A stretch of 64,000 bases of DNA from Sipunculus nudus (lineage: Eukaryota > Annelida > Sipuncula > Golfingiida > Sipunculidae), in assembly GCA_026874595.1 (NCBI GenBank), contig CM049320.1, positions 18,860,988 through 18,924,987 on the forward strand. Reading direction: 5' to 3'. Positions 49,490 through 63,970 of the stretch are shown here, in pieces. Every line of letters begins with the position of its first letter. Positions within the stretch are counted from its first letter, which is position 1. The translations under genes were made by a program, and so were the position numbers. The notes under the pieces were generated by a model. It did no database searches and was not told the DNA's origin. It was given only the letters and a program-made list of their open reading frames with translations.

Positions 49490-52316
49490 TTTAGGATAGT
49501 CCTTGCTTCTGCTTCACCTTGAAGAATATATTAACAAGCGTGAGATCGGGCACGCAGTTTTTGGTGGTACATCGAGAGAACACATCAAAGTCTGATTACA
49601 TCTCGCTATTTTCACTCATGGGCGCCACCTAGCTACCCCCAGTAAAGAGCGTTACATTACATTTTTTGGCCATGTCTCTCAGCAAAATGGAGTTTTTGTT
49701 CAATTATTTAGACGGTGCTCTAATTTTGTGACTGCGGTTCTTTAAATCATATTATGTCCTGTTACACACGGGTACCCTCGCACAATCTCAATGAAAGCTT
49801 GACAAAGATGATTGGGTTATTGCATTGTGTACACAGGGTTCTATGTTGACACTGCGAAGCAACACATACGTTTGTGTTATATTCCACACGAGTACACATA
49901 CCTGGCTTCAAACAAATGCTTAACATTTCGTTAATGGTCCCCTTTTATCGGGCGGATGATTGATGTTGATGAATTGCGTGACATCTTTTATAGCAAATAA
50001 CAATTGTGTTCAATGGGGTTTGCCCATTTCCGCCCATAAACCATTTTTATTGTAGTGATTTTATATCTTATAGCAGTTAAGTGCCTATGTATTGGTAGTT
50101 AATTAAAGGTTCTCTTTTTGATTACAGCAGGCAGCTGTCAACTCCTGCTGCAAAGTGACAGTGACCAGCCTATATGTACTGGTGCCCGGAGGCTAGCTGG
50201 GGTCAGATAAAGGATAAAAAAGGCCTGGTGTTGAAATTATTGATAGGGGGCGTGTATGTATGACATATCCATGTATTTAGGGGTGGGTTCCTTACTCAGC
50301 AGTGCACAGTTGACTACAGACCAGTCAAGATCAAGTAGATCAAGGGGAAAATCAGCAGTGTTTTTATTCCGTTTGTTAACTCAGTTGCACGTTTCAGTAT
50401 TATATAGCGTTGGCATTTAGCCATATTCCGTCGTTACGATGTTGATGTGATACTCATACGTTTCATAAAAAAAGTTGGACAATCACCTTTGTGTTCCATG
50501 GTTTATACAGTATAGGATTACCCTCACAGTTCAGCTGTTATGCAACACCCCATGCGAAGCTTGTGACACACACGTATATGTGTGTTACTCTACTGTTTTA
50601 AAATCGATGAATATATGGCCCCACAACCCATAAATATTACTGGACTGATAAATTGGCTGGTACTGATGCTTGGCTGAGATTGTTTCTTTGCGGCTGAGTG
50701 CCCATGCAGTACCCCGGGGTATTTCTTTTTCGTTGGGAGTGGGGGGGGGGGGGGGGGCGTCACGAAACCGTATAGGATATATCTGCAATATGACCTTATC
50801 AGGAAATGAGAAGGCATTTGTATAAATTCATCAAATGATCAATATGTTTCAGATGATGTATTTTCAGCTTACCAAGACGAGACTAATTTAGCAATGGCAA
50901 ATGACCACTCCATATTTTCTTTGATTTTGTCATTAAATGCTTTCTCGTGCTTGAACTTTTAGCAATTAATCGATGAACTTTATAGAAAACTATAGATTTA
51001 GTGGCAAAAGTAACAAATTAGGACTGGACCACCGAATAGCTAAACGGCCATGGTCACCTGACCCACAGTTGTTCCACATTTGTGGAATTATACTTGCATA
51101 GGTGCTATCGTTCCACCTGGTATTTACCTTATCATAAAATGAAAGCAAAAATTATTGTTTACTTTACTCGTCTTTTTTCCTTTTTTCTTTAAAGTTGTAC
51201 GCTTACACTGATGTTGTTATGTAGGCCCTCTAAATGTAGCCAATTTGTGCATTTTTTTTTCATCTTTAAACCCTCGCCTTTTCAGACAGCATGTCTTCAA
51301 ACGTAAACATTTAACTATTATAACTATCACACAATAACACGAATGTCGAAAAGTGTTATATGAGAATGAAATAACTAGTTTTTCGTCACGTTTTATTCTG
51401 TTACATGGGGGAAACAAGTAAAATGCAAACTGTAAAATTAAAAAAAAAAATCATAACTTGGCACATCTAGAAAATCTAGGAAAGCATCATATACATGAAG
51501 AAGGATTGTTCGATATTTACATGCGATATATTATAATCATTAATAAAATCGAACCCTTTTAATGCAATGCATAATTGGACCACAAGTCTAAGGGCAATAA
51601 GATACATGATTACGAGTCACTATCTCCCTATGAAATGTGTACACTCGGCTCTAATCTATATCGCTGAATTACTACTCCTTCGCGTTTCTCGTCATTAAAT
51701 ATCTTCTGAGGCCAACGGTGAGATAAAATTTGACCCATTCATAAACCTATATTATCAGTGTGTTAATATGTCTATTTTTATTTCATGAAGAATAATTAAT
51801 TTTTAGCTGTATACAGAGTATGTAACTGGAATTAGTTTTTTTTAATTTATGGTTTTCCATATATGTTGGGAAAATACCATACGTGCTTATAATTAAAATA
51901 TCTAAGATATTTCTACACAGTTAATATGAAATACACGATATCAACTCGCTATTTACACTACCTCTATAATTTAGGCATGCTTTGAGGAATATTTTGAGAA
52001 GGTTCTTTCAGTGTCATTACTGATATTACCTCAGCTTGGGCATGTTCATTATATGATTTCTTTTTTACCCTCTATATCTATTGATAATTGATCTATCTGT
52101 AGAATTATTGACTTCTGAAATTTTTTTCCAGCTCTACAAGGTATGTAGAGCTGAATAATTGCAATGTTTCTCATATGCATTTTGTTAGATTATCTTCACA
52201 TGAGTATATCACATTATAAGATAGTATTATATATATATTTCCTATTGCATACTTGTGTATGGGCTTACTGCTAGTTTTAATTTGTCTTGCATTCCGTGAT
52301 TAAGTGCAAAAAAAAC
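49490..52316. other. Region without recognisable gene
   Basis: Upstream of the secreted-protein gene. Holds a poly-G run at about 50,740-50,757 and only short ORFs with no recognisable domain. Confidence 0.5.
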
Positions 52317-52405
52317 CTCAACGACAGTACCAGAAGTTGTGACTTTAGTCGATAAAGCTGGCATAGAAGTGGTGGCCGGCATCATAATAGTTGACGGAAC
52401 TGGCG
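52317..52405 (-). CDS. Lone Ser/Thr/Pro-rich exon candidate
   Basis: Between acceptor atttcag and donor gag/gttttt on the minus strand, an 89 bp block encodes, in its only sensible frame, PVPSTIMMPATTSMPALSTK followed by VTTSGTVVE. This is a mucin-like, probably O-glycosylated linker of the kind found just outside the membrane in surface proteins. It is similar in style to the 54 bp linker exon of the lectin-like gene at 24,603-24,656. I could not find the neighbouring exons, so it may be a solitary fragment. Confidence 0.4.
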
Positions 52406-55400
52406 CTGAAATATGCAAATAAGATTTTGATTTTGAGAATAATGTATTGTGTCAGATATGTAATGCTTTAGGCAGATACATTATCATATATATAAATCGG
52501 TCACTTTTTTATCAAGATCTGAGGAAAATAATTTGGTGACCTTAACCGATTTTGACCATAAACAGTAGGGTCCGAGGAATAAACATTAAGCTCTCGCAAG
52601 AGTCATTGAAAGTGACTTGACGAAAATAGGAACCGTGCCAGTAAAATTTATCAAACAATGCATGACAACCCTCGTCTAAAATTGACAGGGATGACAGATA
52701 TTTCAAATAACAAAAGTTTAACCGCGAATCCATTGGAATAAGCCGATCTAGTTGAGAATTATTGCAGTTTTGGAGATATGGACAAAATGATATCCTATAG
52801 TCACTTTTAGGTGCAACGCCCTCTGATCACCTTTGTCCTGAAGTAAACACATTTTGAGAGGGTATCGTTGTACATAATTCATGTCTGTATCAAACTAATT
52901 GCTGCAAAATGGCGAACTGTAGATTGAAAGAAATCTGGCATATTCGCAATTGATTGGGAATGGTGGAAAATTAGGCGTCCCTTACGACTGCATGAACTCG
53001 AATTCTACATGACTTGTAACACAGACCTCTTAGATATAAGTATATAGTTCATTGTTTTCGAATTTCCTGTTTTTTGCTGCAATATGCGTTATCAAGCTGG
53101 ACTGCAGCAATAATTAAACTGAAGAAATATGGGAAGACGGATGAGCTGCAGTTTATGTGGCTTTCACGATCCTGACAATAATATGAGAAAAACATTTTTT
53201 AGATATTCCAGCAATCTAGACCTTGATTTTTGACGGATATTGACCAAAATCATAAAGCTCTGAGGGAATACGGGAAATATACGAACCGTTTGTAAAAAAA
53301 GTCCTCTAGAGGGCGTAGAGAGACGAACTTCAGACAGACGAAAAAAAAATAGACAATCATCGGTCGGGGGCTTTCGATTGTTTAGACATATAAATACAGA
53401 CACGAAGAAAGACCGATAGTGGGGCAGAGGAACATTTGGATATGGATAAATTAATGACTTAGAGACGGTTGAAACACGATCAAAATGTTTTATAGAATAT
53501 TTATGCATTTATTTTGATTTCAAATATGGAAGGCGAAAATACAGGTTGGTGGATAGACAAAGAAAGGTTCAAGGCGGGTCATTCATCCATGACAAGTGAA
53601 AAGGTGTGACCAATGATATAATCTCATCTATGTTGATATAATAATTTATGACAAATAAACTTGGAAATTAATATTTTCAGGTACTAGATGATTTTGATGG
53701 TTTACCGATTTTCAAAAATATAAACTAACTGTAAAGAAATATAAAAGCGACTACGCAAAAACTGATCAGTACAATCTGTAGACCTTTTTTTAGTGAGATT
53801 GTTTTCATGTGCTTATTTTCCTATACTTTATGATAATACAGCAATCCCAACATCATATTCAAGAAGGAGATTGATCTTTCGCCAGTAATTACAAACATAG
53901 AATCGTTTACCGAGTGATCTATATTTCGTTACAATAGCTGCTCATAATACGCAATGCAAAATAAAAGACAGAGGAAAGCGAGTTGATCTGGGGAAATCTG
54001 ATAAGTGGGTCCAAGATGAAAATAAAAAAAATATCTAATTAAGGGCATGTCACGGTGGGAGTGACAGTTGCTTTAGTGAGTATTCACTTTTGTATGACAA
54101 TGTATATTTAGCAGGCTGTCAGTTAATCACTTGGCTATGCCGAAGATTTAGCTTTAAGGTTTCAGACGCTTGTGGCTTGTTATCATTTATTACTTGATAA
54201 AAAATTTCATTACATGTTAAAACTGATCAGACTTAGTAGCTCTATATAACAAGCTTCATACATTTTCTTTGATGTTTGAAAGACCATATTCGATTTGTTA
54301 ACAGGGCACACGTAACAATTTAACTTTCTAACTTTATATCACGGAGGTCATTTGTAATAATCTTGCATTCCAAAAAAAAAAAAAATATCAAGTGACCTAT
54401 ATTTTGCGAGTTACCCACGCTTTCTTTGAACTTAGAACATCATACGTGTGTGTGTTCTCATCTGTAAAACAACAATTTTGCACTCAAACTAAAATCTAAG
54501 ACATGTTGCAACATCTGAAAATTAAAAAAAAATTGTTACAATGCATGAAAAAAAAAACTTCCCCTCCAATTCTTCAGAATTAATTGACAAATGTTTAGCA
54601 GCTTCTGATGAATGGAACTCATGCATTAGAGAAAATGTCAAAATAATAATTGCATGAATGTTTCTTAAATTCAATAAGCATGTTGATCATAAGAAGCAGT
54701 TTCAGCTATGGAAGACTGATTGCCCCATCTGCAGCTTTTGCAATCAGAGTTAACAAGACACACTTTGTTACCGGTTGACCTAGATGAATTTAACCTAGTA
54801 TCATGATTAGATCTTGGTAATTTCGCTGCAAGCTAAAAATAAGGCCACTGTGACCTATAATTTGCAGGTTTACCTGCTTTATTCCCTTGTTAGCACTTTA
54901 ACATTTAACGTAACTATTGTTCAAACAAGCGTCAAAAGCCATGGGCCACTTGTGGTGATTACGATTATTTTTACTCTGATTATTATTATTTTTTATCGTT
55001 ATTTTCCTTCATCCCCTAAATAGACAGTGCAATCAACATGCCACGAACCTTCTCCTTAACACATGCGTTGATTTACGATGTTACGGTGTCCTTTCCTGGT
55101 CCCATGAAGCCCTCTTCATATACAGAAGGCAGTTCGTCACCACATGGTCTTGAATGCCAATTTTGATTCTTTAGAACTTCAGCCCTCATAATATTGAAGA
55201 GACTACATTATTTTTTTCGCTTTTTAGTAGGTATATTTTGTGTATCACTATAAATTATTATTATTATTATTATTGTTATGATCATTATTGTTATTCAAGT
55301 AATGATGGACACGGTTTCATGGTGTTTTAAAGTAGAAACTCAATAAAATCCAATAGACATCATCGACGCTTATAACACTATGGACATTATTGTCTTGTGT

Positions 55401-55474
55401 TTGATCCAAAATCGTTACCAGATGACTTCCCAGGTAAAAGCATGCACCGACGGCTTCATTCCAGATCATATGAA
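52406..55474. other. Region without recognisable gene
   Basis: AT-rich sequence with short poly-A runs near 54,365 and 54,548 and a (TTA)n patch near 55,256-55,275. No ORF with a recognisable domain. Confidence 0.5.
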
Positions 55475-56609
55475 CCTGTATTTCTCCTCTATACAGAGGT
55501 TACATTGATCCGACGTAGGTTTCACTGTATTCATATTCTTTCCCGATCTGTATAGCGATAAACGTTTGTAAATGCATGGTACAATGGTAGGAAAAAATAA
55601 CATTATATAATTTATAATATACTTATGATGAAAACATGCAAAACTAATCTAGCGCTGTTCTTTCCACCTGACGTAAGACAGTCGATCGAATTGTCAGGTG
55701 CCATGGCACGGCATGTCAAGGACCAAATTGGATCTCCTGATGATGATGCAACTTTTTCGTTATTTTTACAACACCTCGATTAATTAATTAATCTTAATAC
55801 AGTTTTGTATTAAAATATACAAAACTTATTGTCATATACGTACGTTATGAAAAACAAACCTACAATGTTCGGTAGATATTGAGTTACATCTCAGCATACT
55901 GGTAAATACCCTGCATTTGTTGAATAACTAACCGCGTACATGTATGCCTCGCGTGGTTTATGATATATTATTTGAACGTGGCACAGGGAATGTCTGGTTA
56001 CCATAGAGATGGAATTTGCATTTTGATTTGTTAGTTCCCATATACTCTTCTGTGTTAATTTTTAACTTGTACCCAAATATTTGGACTATATAATGTTAAC
56101 AAAGATATCGACGCAATATAATAAATGGATGTTGCAGTTCATTTCTCCTTTGGACTTACCAGTCAAATATGAGAATTGGTCTGAGTCGTCTATTCACGGA
56201 TTGTAAAATTTCAAAATAAGCTTCCAAGGAAGGAATCTGTGGTAATGATGTGAGCGGGTTGATGTTGCACCTAGATTGGTATGGGAGATTGGCAACATGT
56301 GTCGCTACAATTGAAATAAAAGGGTTCAACTTATCTGTATAACAATGGACAGTGGCTGCATTAAACCATTGTCACCTAACCCCTCAGTGACCACGACTTG
56401 GAAATGCCCGGGTATTCCCTATCAGTGGCTGGAGCGATGCCCTAAATAGGATTCTCTTTATTTCAATTGATCCGGAGTGATTCTAAATTATAACAGGAAG
56501 AGACTTTCTCAGCGCCATCTAACAAAGCAGCACCAGTGCATATTAAACTTGGCCGGTCATAGACCTATTGTTAACTGAACATTTTTCCAGATGTAATTTT
56601 TAGGAAACG

Positions 56610-56640
<31 letters not shown>

Positions 56641-56642
56641 TT

Positions 56643-56673
<31 letters not shown>

Positions 56674-57036
56674 AAGAGAGAGAGAGAGAGAGAGGGGGCG
56701 GGGATAGATTGGTCTTTTTTTATGAATATCACCATTCCCTTGATATGCTTTAAGTACATATCCTAAATAAAAAAATCATTATCCATAACTAATATGAATG
56801 AATTTGTTAAACATACCTTCCAGACCTATTTTTTTTATTAAAAATCTAATTCTTTTTTTATTAAAATTTCTTAAACAGTTTTTATGTTCGGTTGGATTAA
56901 AATGATACCGTTCCAAGATTTTATAAGAATATTCGTTTAACACATGCAGCATCCAGTAATATCCAAGTCAGTTTCCTCTTCCGGATCCAATTTAAATCTA
57001 CTGATTGAACTCATATATATAAAATTAATGTTACTG
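55475..57036 (+). repeat. Dispersed repeat, copy A
   Basis: Starts at cctgtatttctcctc and ends near tcatatatataaaattaatgttact, matching 62,673-64,000 in the same orientation. Both copies share blocks such as gacgtaagacagtcgatcga, caggtgccatggcacgg, gttaccatagagatggaatt and ttcctcttccggatccaatt. Copy A carries extra sequence between about 56,545 and 56,900, including (AT)n and (GA)n runs, that copy B lacks. Short ORFs in both copies decay independently, so coding potential is doubtful. Confidence 0.85.
56614..56695. repeat. Compound (AT)n-(GA)n microsatellite
   Basis: An AT run of about 28 bases passes directly into about 54 bases of GA with one aaagaaag interruption. It lies in the segment of copy A that is absent from copy B. 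Confidence 0.95.
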
Positions 57037-60000
57037 AAAAAAAGAAACTCATTTTGAGAAATAACGGAATTGTAAATATACACTGGAGGCAACAGTTTTT
57101 TGTTTTTAAATCCTGGACCTTTATATGTTGTTTATTTATTGCTGGGCTATATCTGTCAATTTAAGTTTACCCGTAACGTGCTTTTACTGACTGTGACTTT
57201 TAAAATTTTCAAACCATTTTATTGTAGATATATGGACGCTCGATAATAATAAGGAATCACGAGAAATCCATCGGCATTGCATTACAATACGCAATACAAA
57301 CTATGTGAAGCCGACAGTAACTATTATACACCTATTGATGATAAAAGCGATTTCAGAACCGAACAGGCATGTTATCAATCAAATACTCCACCTGTGGTTT
57401 TATTCGCACATGCGCAGTATTTGCCTGAAGCATACATGGATAATTCTTGATTAAAAAAAAAGAACGCCAGACTTCAGATGTTTAACACGATAAGCTCATA
57501 ACCACCTTCTAACTTCCGTGCATGTTGAAGCTCTATCAAGACGATAGGACCCAAAATTGTTTGTGCACGCGAAGCGCTACTTCAGCGGCTTCAAGGCACC
57601 CAATGTATACAAACATGACGGAACACTTGGACCCGGACCATTCGGAACTCTTCGGCCGAATTCATATTTTCCCGAGGGCACCCGAAGATAAGGCGAGGGG
57701 GTCCGATTGGGACCCGACGTCACCCGGGTTTATCTCACGTTTAAACGGTGGCACGTGCTGTTGATTAGTATATATTTACACCGCCACGTCACATATATAT
57801 CGCCGTAATGTAGTTTCCCGGGTTTTAAAACATATCAAATACAAACAGACTATCAAGTTCTTTATATTTAAAATTTATTTTTTTTCGATGTTCTATATTT
57901 GCTCCTTTTCCATATTTACTGTAGTTTATAATAATTCACCGGACTAAATGTAATATGACAGGACCAGACTGAAGGGTGTCACCCTCAAACTAATAGGAGG
58001 GCCATCAATATGTGGCTTCAATTATTGGATAATATAGGATTTTAGCTTTTTAATCATGCGAAGAAAATATTTTTATCTGCAGAGAAAAAAAATTGACACA
58101 AGATGCTGTGAGAGGTGTGCCTTTTCCACAGTTTGCTCCAGGAGGTGCTGCCATCTTCAGACTGAGACAGAACTAGGCCTATAGTTCTCAAACGAGTCAC
58201 ATGAGGCGCCACTTTCTCCACATTTGTAAACAGAGTTCATTTTGGTCTCTCAGGCCAATGTGCCGGAACTGTCAATATGTGGTCAGGTATGCATGCAATT
58301 CACCTTTATTTACAATGATAATATATAGTGGAAATAATGCGTCAGTCTGACCTCAAACTGCACCCGAGGTCAATCCGACACATGCCTATATTTAGCGTAT
58401 TGGTAGTGACGTCTGGTGGAGAATGGATAGTCGCGAGTGGCTGAAGAATCCAGATGTACACGTATGATGGTGTTATAGTTATTTTCATATACAAACCTAT
58501 CGCTTTTTATTTATTTATTTTTTGCAAAACGAACTCTATTCATATAGAGTCTAAAATAGTGAATAACAAACCTGGCTGTGTAAGACCATCGAAACCAAAC
58601 ATGATGCATTAAAGCTATTGCAATCAAGCTGAATTTCATCGTGTATATGATGATATACTTTTACATTATCTTTGTAAATAAATAAAATGAAGACTTGTCA
58701 AACCGGTGTAACTTAGTTATAGAACCAGCCAATAGATGGCAGCAACTACGCCTGATGAGCAATTGTCATCATTGAGGGGAGCCATTTTTCTTCAGTCCCT
58801 GCATATGCTTATCTTTACAAAAATAAATAAATGATCGAAAAAGAAATAAACAGGAATGGATACGGGAATAGAGCATATGCGTGTGTCAAATTTCGATATG
58901 TTGTGATCCAAAATAACAACCGGGGCGTTTATTTGTGGGGGTCAATCTGTCATATTATATGTTGCATTTAAATTTCACATGATAGACCCGTCATCGCTTT
59001 ATCTAAGAAAAATGTATCGTATATGGAATGGTTTTGATTGTTTGGTTAATTTGGCTAATTAATTGATTAAGTTTATAGTTAAAACACCAGTACATATAAA
59101 CATGTTATATTGTGATTGATTGTCTATGGTATGGCACTGCCAACATAATGTACCAACAAAAAAAGCCGCAAAACTTACCATATATTCTCGGTAACGAATA
59201 ATTATCTTATAATCTGTGACAAAAGAGATAAAAAAAATGGGTAGTAATTTCCGTAACTTCCTGGTAAACCTGCACATAACGATTTCATTGTTCAGCATAA
59301 TTACACATTTATACACATTTTGCTTTATTTACTTAGTAAACTCACAACGGTTTTGCAAATAATACAGTTATCACAAAACATCATCTGTATAACACAATCT
59401 TTCCACAAAGAAATAAATTACATATTATGACTGTGTAAACAGAGCAGAGCTGCATTTCCGTTTTACTGACAACTGATCTTGCCCAGTAAAACCTTTATCG
59501 AGCTCACACAGTGACACACCCTTACTTGTATTTTGTGTCAATCGGGGAATATTGTCTGTAACTATCTAAGTGGGGACTTTTTTTGTCCCCTAGAGAAAGC
59601 ACTTTAATTATACTAATAATTATTTACCGTTGTCTGAATTTTTTTCATATTGAATTTACTCAAGTGAATAAACCCCTTTCTCATATCGGAAGGTAAAGTA
59701 CTTTGAATTTATATTCATTAGGAACCTATATTTATATAAAACAATATATTCAACAGTATAAGAGTTTTATCTAACATTTATATTTTAGTTGTATTTAGTT
59801 TTGGATATTAGCCTTTGAATATAATTAAGATAATTCTTTTCAATTAAGAATATTAACCTAGTTGTGAATTGAGATTCCACCTGGTGAGGGGCATATTACC
59901 AGTATCAGCTTTCACAGCCCTAATAGATATTTCAATAATAAAAATATAACATTTACAGTTGCAAATTAAATGAAACAGCCCTGTTGTTTGTTACAAGCGG

Positions 60001-62009
60001 GGACCTATGAGACGCATACCGAAGCCAGTTACTACTTAGATTAGTTTTGAAGTCTCCTAAGCGGGGTATTTTATTAGACAATAGTCGGGTGAGCAATGCA
60101 ATGTGTGTCGCCATTTATATATAACCGTTACAAACGGTAGCATGTGTAATGCGCCTGTGTGTATGTTGGCTGTGACAACCCGACTCAGCAAGCAATGGTA
60201 ATTGAATTGGTTAATCTACTTGAGTCGTGATACGAGCAATATCGAAGAATGCATCGCAGTGGTCTTCAGTCAGGTTGCAATCATATTGTGCTAAACAGCC
60301 CATAATCTTAACAGTATGTTACAAACGATGAATCAACACAAGAGAAACATGTGAACTCACAATCTGAACTGAAACACCGTTTCTATGTTAACGAGTCATT
60401 TCCTGTACCGCGTAAAAGTTGGCTGCGTTCGTAACCTGTGGGTGTCATTCCCGTATTCATGGCGCCAGAAATTCAACAAACATGCTGAAGGTTTTATTAA
60501 TATGCTGACTTTAAACGGAACTTTTCTCGCTCATGTTTGGTGTTGTAAGAAAGTAAACTAAAATATACTAAGTATACTGAGTCTGGTTTATGTCAAGTGA
60601 CAGTGTAGCTGTAGGCCTTGAGGCGTTGTCAACAATGATGAAAATAACTGCGTCCTCATGAGGGCCCGATAATGTTTTCCTCAGACCTAGATATGCAGGC
60701 ACTCTGACAGCCAGTAATCTGGTCGTAATGTCAAAGGGCCAACATGGCGCTAGTGTGTGTATTTATGGACTTGCCTCAGGTGCAACATCGTGGAATTTAG
60801 TAATATTTGGCAGCTGTAAAATGGCATAATTTCATACGGTGTGGTGTTTAGAGTTGATACTTTTTCTGAGCAATAGAAATTGGGTGAACATCATGGCAGC
60901 TATTAATATCATTTTTCATGTGTACGTTTTATAAATCCTAGATGGTTTGTATAAATTTACCTTTATTTGTACTTTTCGGGCAGGTTTAAAGGGCCAATTT
61001 ATCAAGACTTGAGTAAATTTTTTTTTGGGGGGGGGGGGCATTTCTGTTTTAGATTTCGAGGTTGCGTTCGATTTACAGGTAGTGTTTTTTGAGGCAAGGT
61101 TCTCGGATTTGTGCAGTTTAGAATTTTTCGCCTGTATATTTTCCATAGCAAACCTGTGAATTGTCTATAGTACAAGTTTTTTTTAATGGATTTGTTATAG
61201 TTGTCTACTTATACTTTTGAGATGGGTTGTCCTTTATGTAGTGGTAAAGATCTACTTGTGAAAAATGTGCAACAGCAAAAAGCATCAGCATATGTATGCA
61301 CCTAAATTATATGATTTGGCATTTTCGATACAGTTAGCACCTAAGACTGTTCCGCGTCGTTTTTTTTTCAAAAAGATTCCATTCTCTCTTGAAAACGTTC
61401 AGCGTAGTGTCTTTACTTCAGGCAAAAATGTTATGTTTTATTTGCCTGCTTGAAGTTCAGTTTTCTTTATATATTCATACAATGAAATTGCATATTTTGT
61501 ACAGTCTCTTTCACAAACTGCGAAAAGAAAGAACATCCGATATGCCTCAGAGTGTGCTGTTCTTTTCAGGTTTGATGGCTGGTGTGAACTTCGTTCCGTC
61601 GAGCAAAAAATTAAACTTCTCTGTTTTACAGAACAAAATGTATAAGTCGTAGCAACTTATAATCGACAAAGAGTAGGAGACCCTAAGTGTCTTTTTTCAG
61701 TTGCTATGGCTACTAGAGATGATACGTGACTCACATGAACACAAGTCCTCAATCAAAGACGATAAGACTGCTTGGAATCGATGCCCTGTGTGATCGGCGA
61801 TAAACTCTGCAACATCGCGACGATCAAAATAATCAGTGTTCCATGTCCCTTAATATTCCTGCTGGGTAAGGATCTGTATGAAGCATTGATCTAAAAAATT
61901 AAAGATGATATACAAAAACAACAACAACAACAACAAAACAGATTAACATTCACACGCATATGTGACAATGTACATTGGAATCCAGTTCAGTTCAGAACTC
62001 AATCTCTTG
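57037..62009. other. Region without recognisable gene
   Basis: Between the two dispersed-repeat copies. A slightly GC-richer patch at about 57,520-57,760 contains an 80-codon ORF with no recognisable domain. A poly-G run lies at about 61,027-61,039 and an (AAC)n patch at about 61,915-61,935. Confidence 0.5.
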
Positions 62010-62546
62010 AAATTTGGAATGCATATACATCCATAATAGCTTTCTTGATTTTATGACAGTTGGCGCCACCTACATTCAAGTTCGCTGCAGACATCCATGC
62101 TTATATCTCCAGACTGGTTTGACGTATCTTCCTCAAAATGTGCATGCGTTAAGATCTCACATAGGTCTTTATCATTCAAGAAAGTGGTTGCGCCACCTGC
62201 GATCATTTTTGCACAGCGTCCATCTATTCGTTTGACTTGGGCTAAAATTACTCATATCTCGGCAGTGGTTTTACTTATTCACCTGAAATTTGGCATGCGT
62301 ATACATCCTGAGTAGCTTTCTTGATTTAATGAAAGACGGCACCACCTACATCCACGTTCACGCTGCAGACATCAATACTTTTATCTCCGGACTGGTTAGA
62401 CGTATTTTTCTGAAAATTTGCATGTGTTTAGATCTCATCTTGCTCTTTATCATACAAGAAACTGGTGGCGCCACCTGCAATTTTTTTTGCACAGCGTTCA
62501 TCTGTTAGTTTGACTTGGGTTAAAATCACTCATATATCGGCAGTGG
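62010..62546 (+). repeat. Tandem duplication, ~277 bp period
   Basis: Unit 1 (about 62,010-62,268) and unit 2 (about 62,286-62,546) share aaatttgg[a/c]atgc, tagctttcttgatt, the gcgccacctgc block, ttttgcacagcg, gtttgacttgggt and cggcagtgg in the same order. The copies are roughly 80-85% alike by eye. A poly-G stretch follows unit 2. Confidence 0.85.
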
Positions 62547-62672
62547 GGGGTGGGGGGGGGGCACAAGTGTTGCTTCTATTTTCTTTTTGCACAAGTTGTT
62601 AGTTTAAGGTGACGGCATTTTGAGACTATTTCCCTATGCTTGTTCCGTCTTTTCGCTTGTGTGATGTTATAT

Positions 62673-63923
62673 CCTGTATTTCTCCTCCATACAGAGGTTA
62701 CATTGATCCTAGGCACGTTTCATTGTATCCATATTCTTTCCGGATTTGTATAACGATAAACGTTTGTAAATATGACATCATAAAGAAAATGCATGGTACA
62801 ATGGTAGGAAAATAACATTATATAATTTATAATATGCTTATGATGAAAACATGCAATACTTATCTAACGCTATTCTTTCCGCCTGACGTAAGACAGTCGA
62901 TCGAATTGTCAGGTGCCATGGCACGGTATGTCAAGGACCAAATTGGATCTCCCGATGAGGATGCAATTTTTTCGTCATTTTTTACATCAACTCGAGCCAT
63001 AATTAAAATATACAAGACTGATTGTGAGATACGTACGTTATGAAAAATAAAACTACAATGATCGATAGATATTGCGTTAAACCTCAGCATACTGGTAAAT
63101 ACCCGGCATTTGTTGAATAACTAACCGCATACACGCATGTTTCGCGTGATTTACGATATATTATTTGAACGTGGCACAGGGAATGTCTGGTTACCATAGA
63201 GATGGAATTTGCATTTTGATTTATTAGTTCCCATGCACTCTGCTGTGTTAATTTTTAACTTGTACCCTTACATTTGGACTATATAATAATAACAAAGATC
63301 GCCGCAATATAATAGATGAATAGTGCAGTGCATTTCTCCGTTTGACGTACCAGTCAAAATTTAAAATTGGTCTGAGTCGTTTAATCACGGATTGTACAAT
63401 TTCAAAATAAGCTTCCAAGTAGGGAACTTGTGTTCATGATGTGAGCTGTTGATGTTGCACCTAGATTGGTAAGGGGGATTGGCAACATGTGTCCCTACAA
63501 CTGAAATTAAAGTGTTCAACTTATCTGTATAACAATGGACGGTGGCTGCATTAAACCATTGTCACCTAACTCCTCTGTAATCACGACTTGGAAATGGCCG
63601 GGTATTCCCTATCAGTGGCTGGAGCGATGTCCTTTATAGGATTATTTTCTTTATTCCGATTAATCCTGATTGATTCTAAATTAAAACAGGAAGATACTTT
63701 CTCAGCGCCATCTAACAACAGCAGCGCCAGTGTATATAAAATGATACCGTTTGAATTTATAGAAATAAAATTATTGCAGTTAATCTAATTTGAATATTAT
63801 CAGGTATTGATAAATGGTGAGCGCGATCGATTTTATAAGATTTTAAAAATATTCGTTTAACATCAAGTAATATCCAATATCAGTTTCCTCTTCCGGATCC
63901 AATTTAATTTACTGATTGAACTC

Positions 63924-63970
<47 letters not shown>

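Noticed and set aside
57522-57764. 80-codon GC-richer ORF
   Set aside because: No domain and no splice context; base composition alone is not enough.
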